Shown: piece by piece, positions 49,301 through 63,092 of the stretch | How the letters are laid out: the number at the start of each line of letters is the position of its first letter | How positions within the stretch are numbered: position 1 is the stretch's first letter | DNA from: Hymenolepis diminuta | Lineage: Eukaryota; Platyhelminthes; Cestoda; Cyclophyllidea; Hymenolepididae | DNA length: 64,000 nucleotides | NCBI GenBank assembly: GCA_900708905.1 | Contig: CAADRB010000051.1 | Location: 32,041 to 96,040 of the forward strand | Direction of reading: 5' to 3' | The notes under the pieces: generated by a model | Databases searched by the model: none | What the model was told of the DNA's origin: nothing | Seen by the model: the letters and a program-made list of their open reading frames with translations, nothing else | Translations under genes and position numbers: made by a program

Positions 49301-52300
49301 CTATGCGGTCTTAGTTGCAGTTACGGCTGCAGCAGACTCTAGAACCTCTGTGAAGTAGGCTCCCAAATCCACCTTCGATTCGCTCGCTTCTACGAACCAT
49401 GGAAGTTCCTAAAAAAAAGAAATATAGGGCGAAATTTGTCAATAGCATATTTAGATTGTAATATTGCTAGACGCCATCGATATAATTTTATGATTGCGAT
49501 TACTCATACTCAGAAAAAAGGGGGAGAAGACCTATAACTCAACAACGTGAATTATATTTCTTAAGAAAAAATGGACAAGTCAAAGCAATCAGAATTCAAA
49601 TAGCGAAAGAATATTTATACCTCGACTTCATTGACTTCATCTTCTCGAACACTGAAATACCTTATAGGATAACTCAACTGGTGTTCTTATTCAGACAATA
49701 TCGCATTGACTAAAACTGGTAAAGTTAGACTTTGCCTTGCACCAGAGCATGGTAATTATAAAGCCAACGTGGTGGAGTTATTTATTTGTTCCACTTATCT
49801 AAAAATCTTACTTGATGCACTCAGTTAAGTTGGACATTTCGAGTCATATACTTCACTCATCATAAAAATATTAGTTTTCTGACAATTCTACCTTGAAAGT
49901 GATAGATCTAAGGTGTCCAGTTTATCGAACGGCGAGAAGGCGAATTCATAGTAATTAAGACGACTAATCACTGAGATTAATATTAGTCTATAAAGAGAAT
50001 AGCGATTGAAATACATTAGGATATCCTGCAACTCTTAACAGATATATGACTGAGACAATGGTTCGAACAAGTTGAAATAAGTGAGCGGAAAGGCCGACCG
50101 AACAGGTTAAGCCAAGCTTTATGGTGATAATCCTCTACTCAGGATGAGTGTTAGAAAATGCTTTGCTAAATGGGATTGGAAGGTAAACACTTCGAGACTA
50201 ATTTTATTGGATACGACAGGTATACCCAATGAAATAGCCCAATACCAGGAAATTTTTTACTGTAGTCCCTAGAAATAACAAATATGAAGATGAAAGAGGA
50301 ATAAAAAGATGATATACGATTGCAAGTATGCACCAACATTTAAGTAAATAGGATCAAGGCGATGATTCAAGCATAATTTCTTTAAAAAACAACGCATTTT
50401 CTGACGGAAGCTATAATTAAGAATAGATGAAACATTGAAGAATTTTAAAATTTACATAGAGGTACATATGTTGTAGGAGAGATCACTACGAAGGCAACGA
50501 ATTCCAATGATTTTCAATACCTTACTTCCTGGGGCTTCAAACTATATATAAATACATAGAGCATACGAAGTTAACCAGCAGAATGTAAACTTAATTTCTG
50601 ATATACTAAAAACAATGAAGGTGGATATTCAAAGCAAACATCCGAATATAACAAAAAATTCCGACAAGTATTCTCGAATCTGGACTGAACTCCTTAAATG
50701 GAACCTCCACCACAACTCCCATAAATTTTAAGAACAAGTTATGAATCTGCTCGTTCTGTTAACAATACCTGTACTAAGCCTACTAATAAACAGACAATTA
50801 TAGTAAGAAATACCGATCAAATGTTAAATTCTCCGGCAATCATTTTAATGACAACCACCAAAGAGGTACCTTGAGGTGACGGTAATAATAACCTCTCAAT
50901 TCAAAACAAATAATGGAATTACAAACAAATTTCCTTCAAAATGTGTCCACTTACCATGAGAGCAGCATATTTGGGTCGCTTCTTGAGGTGTTTTTGCAAG
51001 CAAGCCTCGACGAATTCTCGCATGGCGCGAGAGAAAGGAATTTCCATCTCCTCATCCGGAGGGAGTTGGGGAGAGGGTGATTGGAGCACGGACTGGAGTT
51101 GATGGAATGGAGACCGCCATGAGGGATAAGGGAAGTGACCGGTGGCCAATTCCACCAGACTTATGCCCAGACTCCAGACGTCTGAGCGCACATCATAGCC
51201 GTGAGACATTAGGTCGGGGTTTATGCGCTCAGGCTAAAGGGGAGGAACAAATAAAGTAAACGCAAACCTTTAGACGTGTTCCTCTATTTAAAAGTTTAAT
51301 TGCTAAAAGACTGCACTTATAAGCAATATTAGAACAAGTTAACTAAAATGGTACACTAAAGACTCCAGATTGAGAGAAAAGTCCGCTCAGGCTCTTATCC
51401 TTGGAAATGACTGGTGGCAGTTAGCTTAAAATTGCAACTCTAGAAAAAAAAACATCCACTGAGCAACTTTAGTCTGTCGTTAAATTCCCAAGCCCATTGG
51501 GGAAATCGTTTTCCAACATCTTTCTTGAGTAGAGGGGAAACATAATGGAGCCTCCATGATGAAAAACTCAGACTCTACCACCACCTTCATTAGGCAGATT
51601 TAACCAGTGCAGCCGGTCATTCCGCGCAGTTGGCCCAAAATAGTCCATAGAAAACCTATGAAAAATAGTATGCGTAGACATAAAAAGAGGAAATGTAACT
51701 TATTTCGAACAAGGACTGAAAGTGTGTAAACAAGTTTTTGAATGAAAATTCATGGCTCCAGCGGATCTAGAAAGGGTCCGTTACACATTATACACAATAT
51801 GACAGAGGAAAATGAGGAAAGCCGCAGAAATATTATTTTCTAGAGATGCGTCTTTGTAAAATGTATGCAAATAAAAATGTGGATTAGACTATATCACAAA
51901 GTAGAATAATGATAAATGAGCCTTCATTATAGCCAATATGAGATGGAGAAAACTAGCTAATCTATTGTCTTACCCAATTTTACAAATTCAACTATCACAA
52001 AATAGGAATGAGACAGAGATGGCGGCAGAAATTTAGAACGACTTTTACGGTCAGTCGAAATTGTGACTGACTGACTTAGTGAAGCTCAAAATGCAGGTGT
52101 AAGATAACGAGGGAAAATCGATGATTTAAAGGCAGAGAACGACGTTAAAAAACGTAGAAAACCGGATAAACTTGATACACTATCAAGGTCATTACACTAT
52201 CAGACGCACTTTTATGCAAATGCTAAGCTGGCCTGTTTGTCTTGGCTAACCGAAGAATTGTGCTTGATAGTTATAAAGTGATAGTGTTCACATCTAGCTT

Positions 52301-54451
52301 TCATTAACTAGAATATCCAATCGCAGAGTCCAGTACTTGCCGAATACAAACTCTTCAATCAATGATTTTACAATAGTAGACGTAATGCTTTAACTTGAAA
52401 ATCACTTTAACTCGTTTCACATATTCAAATTGTTTTTAATATTTTCATTTACCTACACTAGGTTGTAAGAGAATACAAATAAATCGACGTGGCATGGCCA
52501 CCCTATTCGATTAAATCAACCGATCAACGAGGATGCCTAGAAATTTAACTGATTTTAGCTAAGTGAACGAACATCAAGCAGTACATTCGGTAAAGATGAT
52601 GAACGAATAAAAAATAAGTTCTGGCGGTAAGCCAAAATCATTGCTGTATATCAATAGGGATACATCAGAAGGAAAGAAAGATCATATACCACTTTGTCAA
52701 GAACTTTTGCACGATAGGAACATAAAACTCCTCAGGATCGAAAATTCCAACAATGTGCAACCGCCAGTGCAGAGTTCGCATTTAATAATGTTAATTTGTT
52801 TGCATAATAAACTGTCAAAATAAAACTCAAGAGTCAAAACGCCGAATTTCAAAAGTTAATAAATGCCGTTTTGAAATATATAGTCCCTTTATTTCGTTGA
52901 TACTTAAAATGCATCAAATTCAATGATTATATGAATAATTTAATAGCAGCGTTTCAGCAATATGCAATGCAAAAATATGGCAGTTCACGTAGCTCCACTT
53001 TTCAAAGCATTTTGGCTCTTATTGGCCTGTCTTAGGTAGCAGAAAATAATGCGAACGAAGTAGTTTACGAACCATATAAAGTGACCTATTAGTCAATAAT
53101 TTCGGAATCCCACGAACATGAACTTACGCAAGAAATAAAGGACAAATTTTGAAAGTCGAACATTGGCACTATATCCAAGAAATATACTTTGAATCCAAAT
53201 TTTGCATGATTCTTTTGATGGCTTGATTTAAATTTCTACGTCTACTCGATCCCATCCCTAAATCACGTTGGACAGCTTTACTGTTTCCTGTACTCATATG
53301 CTTCTTCACAATGAAGAAATATGGAAATTCATAAATTTACTTGCATAATAAATAAAGTTGACTTCAAAAGAACGACAAGTGAGGAAAACATACCGCCATA
53401 TAAGGTTTACATCCAACATCTTTGGTCATAGCCAAACTGTTTACAAGGTCGCCAGAAATTCCAAAATCGCATAGTTTCACATCGCCCCCCTTGTTGATTA
53501 GGACGTTCGAGGGTTTTACATCTGCAAATAAGGTGAACATTCCAAAATTTAGAAATCTCGCAATTTCAGAGTGGAATTTTGGGGGTTAATTTCCAAACAC
53601 TCGTTAGTTCAATCGAAACACAAACTAAAGGATTTAACAGTATACCGCAAAAAATCTTCAAACGCAATTTGCTAAAGAAAAAAAAAGTAGGGACTTATTC
53701 ATAAAATTGCATTAAAATATTTAAAAATGGGGTAATCTCTAACCTCTATGCATGACATGTAAGTCGCATTTCAGATAATTCAAAGCAGATACGATCTGAA
53801 GAGAACAATGGAAAGTAAATACTTAGCATATACATTATGTATCGTTCAAGGATAAGCTTACGGCAACTGTGATCTTAGCCAGAACAGCCTCCGGGATCAA
53901 GGATTTTAGCTCAAAATAAACAATCTTATAAAATTTATCCAGAGAGGAATCCATCAGCTCCATGCATATCCAACATTCACTTTCGTGAAAAATAGCACCA
54001 TAAAAGGTAACGATGTGTTTGTACTTAGATTTCATAATAATCTGAAGATCCTTCAATGATTTGCTTTTTTCTCGCTCATTTAGCACAGATCGAACAATCT
54101 AAAATATGCGTTGGCATTCGAATAACATACTACCTTTACCGCCATTGAATAATTGAGTTTGCGATGACGCATCTTTTGTACAAAAGCGAAATTACCATGG
54201 CCTAACTCGCCTTCATCAATCAAATCATGGGCGGTAAAACCCTAAAGAAGAAAACTCATAAACCAACGTGTAACAACAACTTACATAATCCGTGCAAACA
54301 TCAGGAATAGTCAATTTTGCAACGGATGGAACGGGAATGGCAGGACTGAAAAAATAAAACCTGAAAAGAAACCCTACCCAGAGCCGTTAAAAGACTGCTT
54401 GTCCAATTGTGGTATGGGAAGGTTTTGACTTGGGCGATCGAGAAATGGCAT
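49301..54451 (-). CDS. MAP2K6: Dual-specificity MAP kinase kinase, MKK3/6 type (p38 pathway), 8 exons
   Basis: Exons in transcript order: 54378-54451, 54285-54345, 54134-54241, 53862-54098, 53744-53795, 53394-53521, 50955-51233 and 49301-49408. Every junction is GT-AG and in phase, giving 348 residues against 334 (MKK6) and 347 (MKK3) in human. Such kinases phosphorylate the TxY loop of p38 MAPK. Visible parts: Gly loop [11 protein letters not shown] (56-66), ATP lysine K81 in [19 protein letters not shown], catalytic HRDVKPSN (176-183), DFG (196-198), activation-loop Ser206 and Thr210 in NSLAMT, GCKPYMAPERINP (214-226), [14 protein letters not shown] and PSPQLP. RINP and SPQLP favour MKK3/6 over MKK4/7. 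The start is the first ATG, directly after TTTTCAAG. Intron 6 (51234-53393) holds SINE-like copy D. All catalytic residues are present, so an active kinase is expected. Confidence 0.93.
49409..50954. other. MAP2K intron 7 (1.5 kb)
   Basis: Starts GTAAGT and ends TTTTTTTAG on the minus strand. Nothing else is recognised. Confidence 0.7.
51480..51625 (-). repeat. SINE-like element, copy D
   Basis: Minus strand: GCACTGGTTAAATCTGCCTA, then GAAGGTGGTGGTAGAGTCTG, then TCATCATGGAGGCTCCATTA and CCTCTACTCAAGAAAGATGT. The blocks match copy C closely and copies A and B more weakly. Located in MAP2K intron 6. Confidence 0.5.
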
Positions 54452-56316
54452 CTTGAAAATTTTAATAACTTTAAGGCATAATGTTGGGTTAGAAGACAAC
54501 TCCAACAGTCAGCAATAACCCCTAACTTCACAGTGATTGGTGAATGGAAATGGCGAAATTGCAACAAACTTATTAAATGGTTGGTTAAAATACTGCAAGG
54601 TGGAAATGGTACTATTTTAAGACATCTATATAGAGTAGTTCGAAAAAATCATTTTATTTAAATTGTTCTAAAAAATATATTAACCTTGTAAATGTCAATG
54701 AATTTGAAATAAACTTATTGATATGTAATACATTAATGGAATTGTTTCGTGGAAATATTATTCGTCAAAAAATCATATATTTACTAACTTTATTTTTTAC
54801 CATTATGATTAGGTACAGAATACAGAATAGGTAGGTTTGATTCATTTAGTTCGAAATTTATAATTTCCTTCACTATCCAGATTAGGAGAACACAAACTTT
54901 TACTTTTCGCTAAGGATTTCTAAGGATTTTGTTGTTTTTTATTAACTAGGCCTCTCTTTCTTTAAAATCTTAAACGTCGCTGAAAATTCTACAATTTAAG
55001 TCGTTGTTATTATAGTGTCTGTGAAAGATTTATACCAACGACTGCGTAAAACCATAGCTCTCTTTTCTGTTAACATTTACATATGAATCATTTCACCATT
55101 CTTGTACTAACTCCTTCAAGGTCAGTTTTACACTTAAAAGACTGAAATTGACTTACTAGAATGTCTCAATCATGATGGGCGAACAGAATCAAAGACTTAA
55201 TTGATCAGACTTTGCCATGAGCATGTATGCTTCCTTGCAAATTCTCACTGCTATCTGAAATAACCGGAAAGAATTTCCTGAACATCCAAAGGCAAAGCCT
55301 TTTTTTACTGAAGATTGGCTAAGGGATTTCGGGGAGATATATGCTTTACATGTAATTCCTCTCTGAGAACGTAATCCTAAGATTAGTATTCTGGCAGTTT
55401 CTAGGAGTGCCTTGTGTCTTTGTACAATAATAAAAATAATGTAAAATATGAGTGGCTTTAATCTGGCGTTGAATGACTGGCTTTACATCATATGATGATT
55501 ATGAAATTTTTAGAATGCTTCGGAATCTCATTTTTTATTCTTCCTAAATAATATTGCAAATTACGGTCTTACTTTCTATTACGTCAAAATTAATTTTTGA
55601 TCCTGGTATTTTATCTCTTTATCTTCTGCAGCAAACACCTATACTGCTTTTTCAATGTCCATATACATATCATATTTATCTAAAACCCTAATAGTTTATC
55701 TAATATTTTCTTAACGATGCTAATGCTAATAGCCATCATGCACTCACCGTACCGAAATTATTTGTGATGTGACTTAAATAGAATTTACGGAAATTGAAAT
55801 TCCAATTGCCGGCATAATTCACGAAACTGCATTGATTTTAATAAAAATATTTATCAATAGGTGATGTGCGTTCTGAAAATATATTTTTAAATCCATGCAA
55901 AGCAAATAAGACTTAGATTCCCTAAATATTTCAACTTTTCAAGTAAACGCTAGAGTACTATTCAACCGTTTCCTTTCATATATAGTTTAGTAATATGCCA
56001 AGAATTATGAATATGTAATGTCGAATTTCATAAATTTATTTATCATTCGGACATGATCAAGCAATTTTTAATTAGCACAAAGCAACTTTATCGAAAGTTA
56101 CAAAAACTTTACCCTTTTACAATATAAATCACTGGCTAATTACCAATCAACCTAGGAATGATTGTGCGAAACACAACTGGTAGGTTTCAGGTGATTATTC
56201 CCTGTTTGGTAGTTATTTCGTCAAAGTATTAAAAATATGTCCTTTATTCTTTGCATAACATTTGCTTTTCACCATTCATATTATTTGTGATTCTTCATTC
56301 TCTTTAAAGGCCTTTT
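54452..56316. other. Divergent intergenic region between MAP2K and CAMKMT
   Basis: About 1.9 kb between two divergently transcribed genes, so it should hold both promoters. It is AT-rich, and no TATA box or repeat was identified with confidence. Confidence 0.5.
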
Positions 56317-59300
56317 ATGTCGTTAAAGAGTGAAGCTACTCAGAAAAGGTGGTCTCTCTTACGAAATTGCATACTTAATCCGACAAAAATGACTTTCAAA
56401 CCGGATGATTGTTTGTACTCCGCTAATATTTTTGGCCTCTTTGAAATCACCCAAGTTATCGAATCCCCTTCATCTGTCACCTGGCGTTTGGTACCACAAG
56501 TTGCTCCTGGATCCTGTAAATACATTACCCTCGCAATTCCAAAGAACTCTACGGAACTTCAGAACAAGGTGGAAGACTTAGTGGGATTTGATCGTACTGG
56601 TGTGGCCGTGCCCTTGTGGCCATGTGAACTCCTTCTCGCCTACTTCTTCATGCTTCCTCCTGGACGAATTCAAAGTGTACTCCAGCTGCCATCTCCTTGT
56701 GAACGAGTTATCGAATTAGCTGCCGGTGGCCTTGGTATCGGTGGAATTGCCCTTGCATCCGTCTTTCTCAATCTGAAATACCTTGCTGTTACAGATGGAA
56801 ATGATAAATGCGTCCAGAATTTGAAAAACGTCATTACGGAGGGCAATTACACCTTCCATTCGAAATTAGAATCTGCGCTTCTCCGATGGTCCAGCGATAT
56901 TGAGGAAGAGTAAGCTATTTCTTCATTTACTTGTTTTAATGGCTAAATCATCATGAAACTAGTATGAGATATTCTGTTGTAAATGTATTTTGATCAGTCT
57001 GAGCGATATAATACACCCTCGTTAGTTTAGTATACTTTCAAGAATCTAAGTATATAGTCATTGTTCTTAACTTATACAAATGAGCAAATGAACGATGACT
57101 GCACTTTAGTTGTTATGTAAATGTAAATACACTCATTTGTTAAAAAGATTCTTACAGTCAGTCGTCGACTGTAGAAACCGCTACATGTGCTTCCCTCATA
57201 GTATCTTTATTGCATTAGGTTTAAAGTAATTTCAAGTTGTCTAGTCTCTTGAATGTAAAAGGAGTGGCAATTTTCGACGTGGTTAACTAATACCTCATCT
57301 TTATAATGACTCAAAATTGTATCTAAATGCTGTTTGATTAAAGCTTCTTACTTCCATTCCTGGTCCGTTTGTCATCTAACTCAAATTAGAAGTTGAAAGA
57401 CTGAATACATTTATTCATTAGACATTCCAGTGGGACTGTTTCGGAGGTTTGTTAGCCATAGTTTTGGGAACATTTCATAATAACTGCCTCTATGGACAGG
57501 ATGACTGGTACATGCTCTAGATCCATTTTTGAGGCACAATTCTTATCTGTTCTAGAGCCACTGTAAATGTGATAAGTGGCACCTTCGATATTCGGATCTT
57601 TTAAATTCCAATTTCATGCGACAAAGAATCATGCCTTCCCTATGTTGTTCTTTTAGAATTGTAAGCTAATTCAATTTGTGATTAGATTTTATGTGTAAGC
57701 CACCTCTTATTCTATTGTAATGTATTATTTGTCATCTAATATTTCGTGTCGAAATTCGTTTCCTTTTCCACTTATAATTATGATTTAAATAATTTTTTTT
57801 GGATATTACCTAAGTTTTCCTTGTTGCTTTTTTCGCTATGTAGTATAATTTCAACAATATATCGACCTACGGGCTAGGGTCTCTCATCTTAGAAGTCCAA
57901 CTTGTTTTAATTCTAGCTCTCTACTCATTAAGGTTAGTAATAGTTTTATCCTACACTCATGCATTTATTAAATACATATTAGACGTGTTTGATAATAATG
58001 GACTTAGAGACATCCTTCAAATTACGAAATTGCTAGTCTAAGAATTATGCCATGAAATGTGACGAGTTCGCTCATTGGATTTCTTTGGGTAGTTCTACGA
58101 CCTAGCATGAACGAATGATTTTGCCTTTGGACTCCTATGAAAATAATCCTTCTTCTCGTGCCCTAAAACATCTTTCGAATTATTAGGCGCCAAAGGTAAC
58201 TAGAAAACGAGCTTGAGCAGCCTTTAAAATGGGCTTACCACATGCGACTTAAGGCAGAAAAGTAAAATGTATGGCTGTTAATTCTATGCGAGTGTTAGCA
58301 GAAGAGGAAACAATGCTTTTGTACTGTTGATAGGATCAACAAGGACTTCAAGCGCCTAATTTCCGGATGCTTTGATTAGCTAAAAAGCTGCATCCCAAAT
58401 TGTCATCCACAGTGCTAACGTTAATTTCAACCCTATACCCCTTTTTTTTAAGAAGGCAACAAAAAATAACTGCCCATTATTCTTCTAAGCTGAGTAGCAA
58501 ATGAGTAAAAACCCCTAACTTCATGAACCAAATTTTCTTAAACTTTCACCAGATTATATTCTTATATTTATGCGTTCTCTTTTCCGAAGAGTATAATGTG
58601 TACTAGTTTTATAAATGGATGAGCGTTTTGTTACGTACTTACTTCCTCTAAATATGATAAAGCTTTTTAGAATATTGGTTAAAATAAAACTTCACCGTGT
58701 GAAATGAGTCAGCTTCATAAAGATCTAGAAAATGCAGATAATTTATAAGTAGGGGTCAGGTCTACTACATTAAGCGATAATAATAAGGAGAGCATTACTG
58801 CAAATCTTCCAAAGTACCTTCATCTATTTCATTTAAACAAAAGATCATATTAAGGATAAGCTTCGAACGGCGAATGCATGACTTCAAATATAATATTAAC
58901 TGGGAAGAGGAGAAACGTAAATTAAGGACTGAAGTCTTTAAATCACAATTTCTACAGAGCTCCAGTCGCGGTTGGGGGCTCTGTCTCTAAAAGCTTCATT
59001 CCATGAGATTTCTTGAAAACTTTCTATTGGAACTTGGCTTTCGAGGGAAGTGGGTGAAAATCTTAGCAGGTGTCGATTTTAAAGGGCGAAGGTTTGTATT
59101 AAATTGCATTTTCATAATTCAGCATGTCACATCCATTGCAAATTTGTATGGTTGCAGAAGAAATCATGTATTTGAATTGATCGGGTTTAAGAGAATGGAC
59201 GATGGCACCATTTTCATCTTTAGATTTAGAGAGTGGTATTTCTTCTTCTGAGTGATATGTTTTGTGGACTAACTTTTAATGAGTGAAATAAGTTGAATTA

Positions 59301-61524
59301 CTTGCGTAGTTAAGCTGATACAGGGTGGTTTGGTGGCCAGCCCAATTTTTCGACCCAAAGTAGTTTTTACACCTGTATTTACGGTGTGTGGTCACTCATA
59401 TTCTGCCTTCTCATGAAGGTAGTCTACCTGTGATAATTGGTCTCCAAATGTGTTCTTAAGGTCATTCTCATCCCACGTCTGAATGCCACATTTGTTTAAC
59501 CCTCTCCCCGACCGACTTTGTCCTTCCCCCTTTATTATTTGCCCCTTTCCGATGAACCGTAAAACTTACCATCTCTAACATCCAACTTAGCTACCTATGC
59601 TCAATATCTGACCCGTGTTTTCTGGTTCTTCGCAATAGAACGTCTTACGGTAAGGATCGTAGTACGCTAGAAGGGCGATAGCTTAGATAGTTCTTCTGAA
59701 TCCAGACTTTAATGTACTAAAGTTATCCCTCTTTTAATAGAATTTTCCTGATGTTATCTCTTAATAATCGTGGCTGACAATTATTATTTGATATCTTTCT
59801 AGCAGCCCTCATGGACTAAATTTATATTTGCGAAATTCTTATCTCTGACGGTTCACAAAGTAATTTTATACATATGAAATATTTCAGAAATTGTATCTTT
59901 AATCCGTGGGTAGATGTGTGCCGGTGATGCATCGGTCAAATATGTCTTAAGTGGTACTATTCAGTCACGTAAGGCTCTAATGGAATCGATGAATGTTCTG
60001 TGTAAAAAAAAAGTCTTCAAGCATTTAAAAGCATGAGTTTCCCTTATTTTGCAACTGTTATAACCCATAGTAAGGCAAAAACTTTACATTTCTGCAGTTA
60101 AAAATACCTAAAAATGTCCAATGTGGAGTTGGGGGATCGAATAGAAGTGGAGAATAATGTCAGGTTATTAAAAAGTTATCATTTCTTGTTTTTTTTTCGG
60201 ATTTGAGTTTCGATCCGCCTTTCGCGTAGTCAGTCTTTTACTGTCTCATATGTGGAAATTCGAATGTAATGAGTAATTTCATGTCCACAATGTCCAGTTT
60301 GTTGGAATGATTGGTTATACCATTTTAATATTTTGTTTAAAAATTTCCTTTGATAGAAGAATGATGTTAACTTGCATGATTTTATAATACCAGAGTTCAT
60401 TCAAAGCGAATTTCTGTAATTAACTTAAAATGATTATACTAGAACCAGCTCGTTAACGTTATTAAGGACGCTATCTCCGAATTTACAGGCTCCAAGTTAT
60501 GTGGATCAAAAATTAGAGATCCCTCGGGTTGAAAATATTGTGAACTGAAATTTGTATCAAATATACGATTTAGAAAAGGGAGATCATCAAGTGAAGAATT
60601 ATGCCGAACGTCGTTGTTTTTTTCTAGAATGATTAGGTCCTCCTATTGCGACAATTCTCACTGCACCTGAGACTAGAAAAAAGTCCAACACATAGATACG
60701 CCACTTTATTAGCTTAGACGTCCATCAGAGAACCGTCCTGGACTAAGCCAACTCGAACTTTGATAACTAATCTCAATATAGAACAGTGATACTTACAGAA
60801 GGCAGAACAGCTAAGACCGTTAAAAGATATTTGAATAACATTAAACCGCAAGGAGCTAAATCAGCGGGTCACTACACTTGTATCTATTTATACTTTTGTA
60901 ATTACCTACTTTACTAATAATTTCTTATTCGTTTGAAAGAATGAAAGAGTGCATAGCTTGGGTTGCTTAATTTTATAAGATTGGGTGGCAACACCTATTT
61001 CGCATTCATCAATGTAGAGTGGCTCTCTGTTTTCTTCTCTACTTATTTTAACACTGTTCAACCTCTAAAAGAAGATTTCAACGAAAAAACGTGAAAAGTT
61101 GATCTGATTTTGATTTATTTTTTCCTAGGCCTTCTATTCCAAATTATCACGATGACTGGAAGAATTCGTTTGACCTTGTATTCGCCGCCGATTGTTTCTT
61201 TAATCTGTCTCATGGTGGTAAGCAAATGTTAAAAGAAAACAGAGGACTTAAATTTCGTTTTTGTCGTCTCATTTTTTCCCACTTCTAGGTCTTCTGCGAT
61301 GCATTGATTTTCTTCTTTCTAGGAATTCCGGTTCAACATTTCTTGCGTTGGCTCCTCTTCGAAGTAATACTCTGAAGAGTTTCGTGGAATTAGCATCATC
61401 AGAAGAAGTCTGTGAACGCTTCCAGTGGTCTGTCACATTCCTTCGACCAGAGGCGGTCTTCCCAGAGATTTCAGGAGATGAGGAGAAGATGATTCCTCAT
61501 GTGGTCTACATTCAGCGTCGATAG
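56317..61524 (+). CDS. CAMKMT: Calmodulin-lysine N-methyltransferase, 3 exons
   Basis: Exons: 56317-56909, 61129-61217 and 61289-61524. Phases 2 and 1 join cleanly, giving 305 residues against 323 in human. The enzyme trimethylates a lysine of calmodulin using S-adenosylmethionine. Supporting features: the N-terminal KRWSLLRN block, then LVGFDRTGVAVPLWPCELLLAYF (88-110) equivalent to the GF..TG...WP.EE.LAYY block of the family. The SAM-binding motif I is ELAAGGLGIGG (133-143), with acidic motif II VTDGN (158-162) and NSFDLVFAADC (210-220). The acidic residue after WP (WPCE) and both Asp positions are kept. The C-terminal part (exon 3) is the most diverged. The ATG at 56317 lies 7 nt after an AG that could be a cis or trans splice acceptor. 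Intron 1 is 4.2 kb. Confidence 0.9.
56910..61128. other. CAMKMT intron 1 (4.2 kb)
   Basis: Starts GTAAGC and ends TTTCCTAG. No repeat or gene is confidently recognised. An 82-codon open frame at 59003-59251 has no family match and no conserved splice context. Confidence 0.6.
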
Positions 61525-61586
61525 TCATATCCTTTCTTTGAACTGAGCCACTTGAAATCAGGTTCGTTTGTTAATATTAAACCATG

Positions 61587-61592
61587 AATAAA
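61587..61592 (+). terminator. Polyadenylation signal of CAMKMT
   Basis: AATAAA 63 bp after the stop codon of CAMKMT. Confidence 0.55.
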
Positions 61593-62029
61593 TTTGAAAA
61601 AAGTAGAGCTGATTGACTGCGTCTTTTAGTGCTTCTTTTGGTTTGCCTTACGCAGAATTCTATGATGATAAAATATAGTAATTTTATTCAGTTTGAGTTT
61701 CGTATATAGATGTTAATACCCCCAGCTATCTGAAGTTTCATACAAATTGAGGTCGATTTTCTTAGTCATCTGCAAAGTGAACTCCATTATTATTGTTACC
61801 GACCTTGGAAAACAAAAAACAATAACAATTTTTAATCATCGGAAAGCATCTGAATAAAACTGGTTGAATGAGGTATGAAACGACAGCTTAGAGTGGAGTG
61901 GAAGTGCGCAATGAAGTTAGGATATCAAGAATCTTACTTTATTTGTATTCCCAGAGAATAAAGCATCGTGTTTCCTTAAGTGGTTTATTTTAAATAGAAG
62001 TATAAGCTAATTAGGTGATCCTTGAGTGA

Positions 62030-62350
62030 GCACTGCTAGTGTCCAGTTTCACCGATCAGCCATGTCCAGCAATATTCCGTCTGCTTATGCTATCCCTTTC
62101 TATGAATCTATAAAAAGCCCTCTTTTATATACACAAAAGAGGGGGAGCAGGCACTCGATTGTCATTTACCGGCTCCCACGATTCCCTCTCATCTCCCGTC
62201 CCCCATCTCTTTCTTGCCCTCTCGAATCCTCATCGTGGTTTTTTCAATAAAATTTGGCGTGCACATTTCCCGTGTTCTACTTTTATAGTTGTTGTTTGCT
62301 GTTGCTACCTGTCAACCCCTTGTCGTTATTCTCTACAAATTCTTCTCAGA
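62030..62350 (+). mobile_element. Gypsy-like LTR remnant
   Basis: A CTATAAAAAG TATA box (62109-62117) is followed by a perfect 9-bp hairpin, a CT-rich tract ending CCTCTCGAATCCTCATCGTG, and TTTTTTCAATAAAATTTGGC with a polyadenylation signal. The same order (CT tract, CTCGAATCCTCA, TTCAATA) occurs in the LTR at 8770-9047. Confidence 0.45.
62118..62143. other. Perfect 9-bp inverted repeat downstream of a TATA box
   Basis: CCCTCTTTT and AAAAGAGGG are separated by 8 bp, immediately after TATAAAAAG. If this is an LTR, the hairpin would sit at the start of the transcript. Confidence 0.7.
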
Positions 62351-63071
62351 ACCGCTTAAATGCTAGACCGAATGTTAGACGTCACAAGAAAGACTGAATA
62401 TTTCTACTTGGTAGATACAAGAGTGAGGTAGTATCTTCTTTACCGTAGTTTTACCATTATATGTGTCTAAGTAGAATGTAGATCTCTTTAGTGTGAACCA
62501 TTTACTCTATTTAAGGCTGACTACATATAACGTAAATGAAAAGCAGTCTATTCAATTCAAGATACCGCCGTAAATACGCTGAATAATACCTTAAAGGCTT
62601 CAATAAATTATGTCATATGAGCTTATTTCTTTTAGTGTGGAAATTCAGCCTTTCATAGATGATTGGGTCAAAACATTTTCGCACCGTATCTGAAAGGAAG
62701 TTACCTCTCTATTTAGAAGAATCTGTTCTCTTTCCCTTGTCATTTTAAATGCTGACTATATCGGTATATTCACAGTAATTTGCATACGACATGAATTTAA
62801 TTGAGTGTCCCTTATTTAGAATGGATGTATGGAAAAGTATGATCTATTTAAGGGATGCACTTTGATCGGGGTAGATTTAGTCACACCTAGTGCTGCTTAA
62901 TAGGTCATAAAAATGCTTGAAATTTGTTTTTATCAAAACAAGAGATGGGCAGATGGATGAATACGCAATAATACTAAGAGTCCTTGGAGTCCCTATAAAG
63001 AAAAAAATATAGTTATTTAAATTATTAACTGTTTCTCCCTTATCAATATCAATAATATCAATACTTATTTT

Positions 63072-63092
63072 ATATTATATTATATTATATAC
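63072..63092. repeat. (ATATT)n pentanucleotide tract
   Basis: About four tandem copies of ATATT. Confidence 0.8.

Noticed and set aside
59003..59251. 82-codon frame in CAMKMT intron 1
   Set aside because: Aromatic- and hydrophobic-rich but unrecognised, with no splice signals that would include it in CAMKMT.
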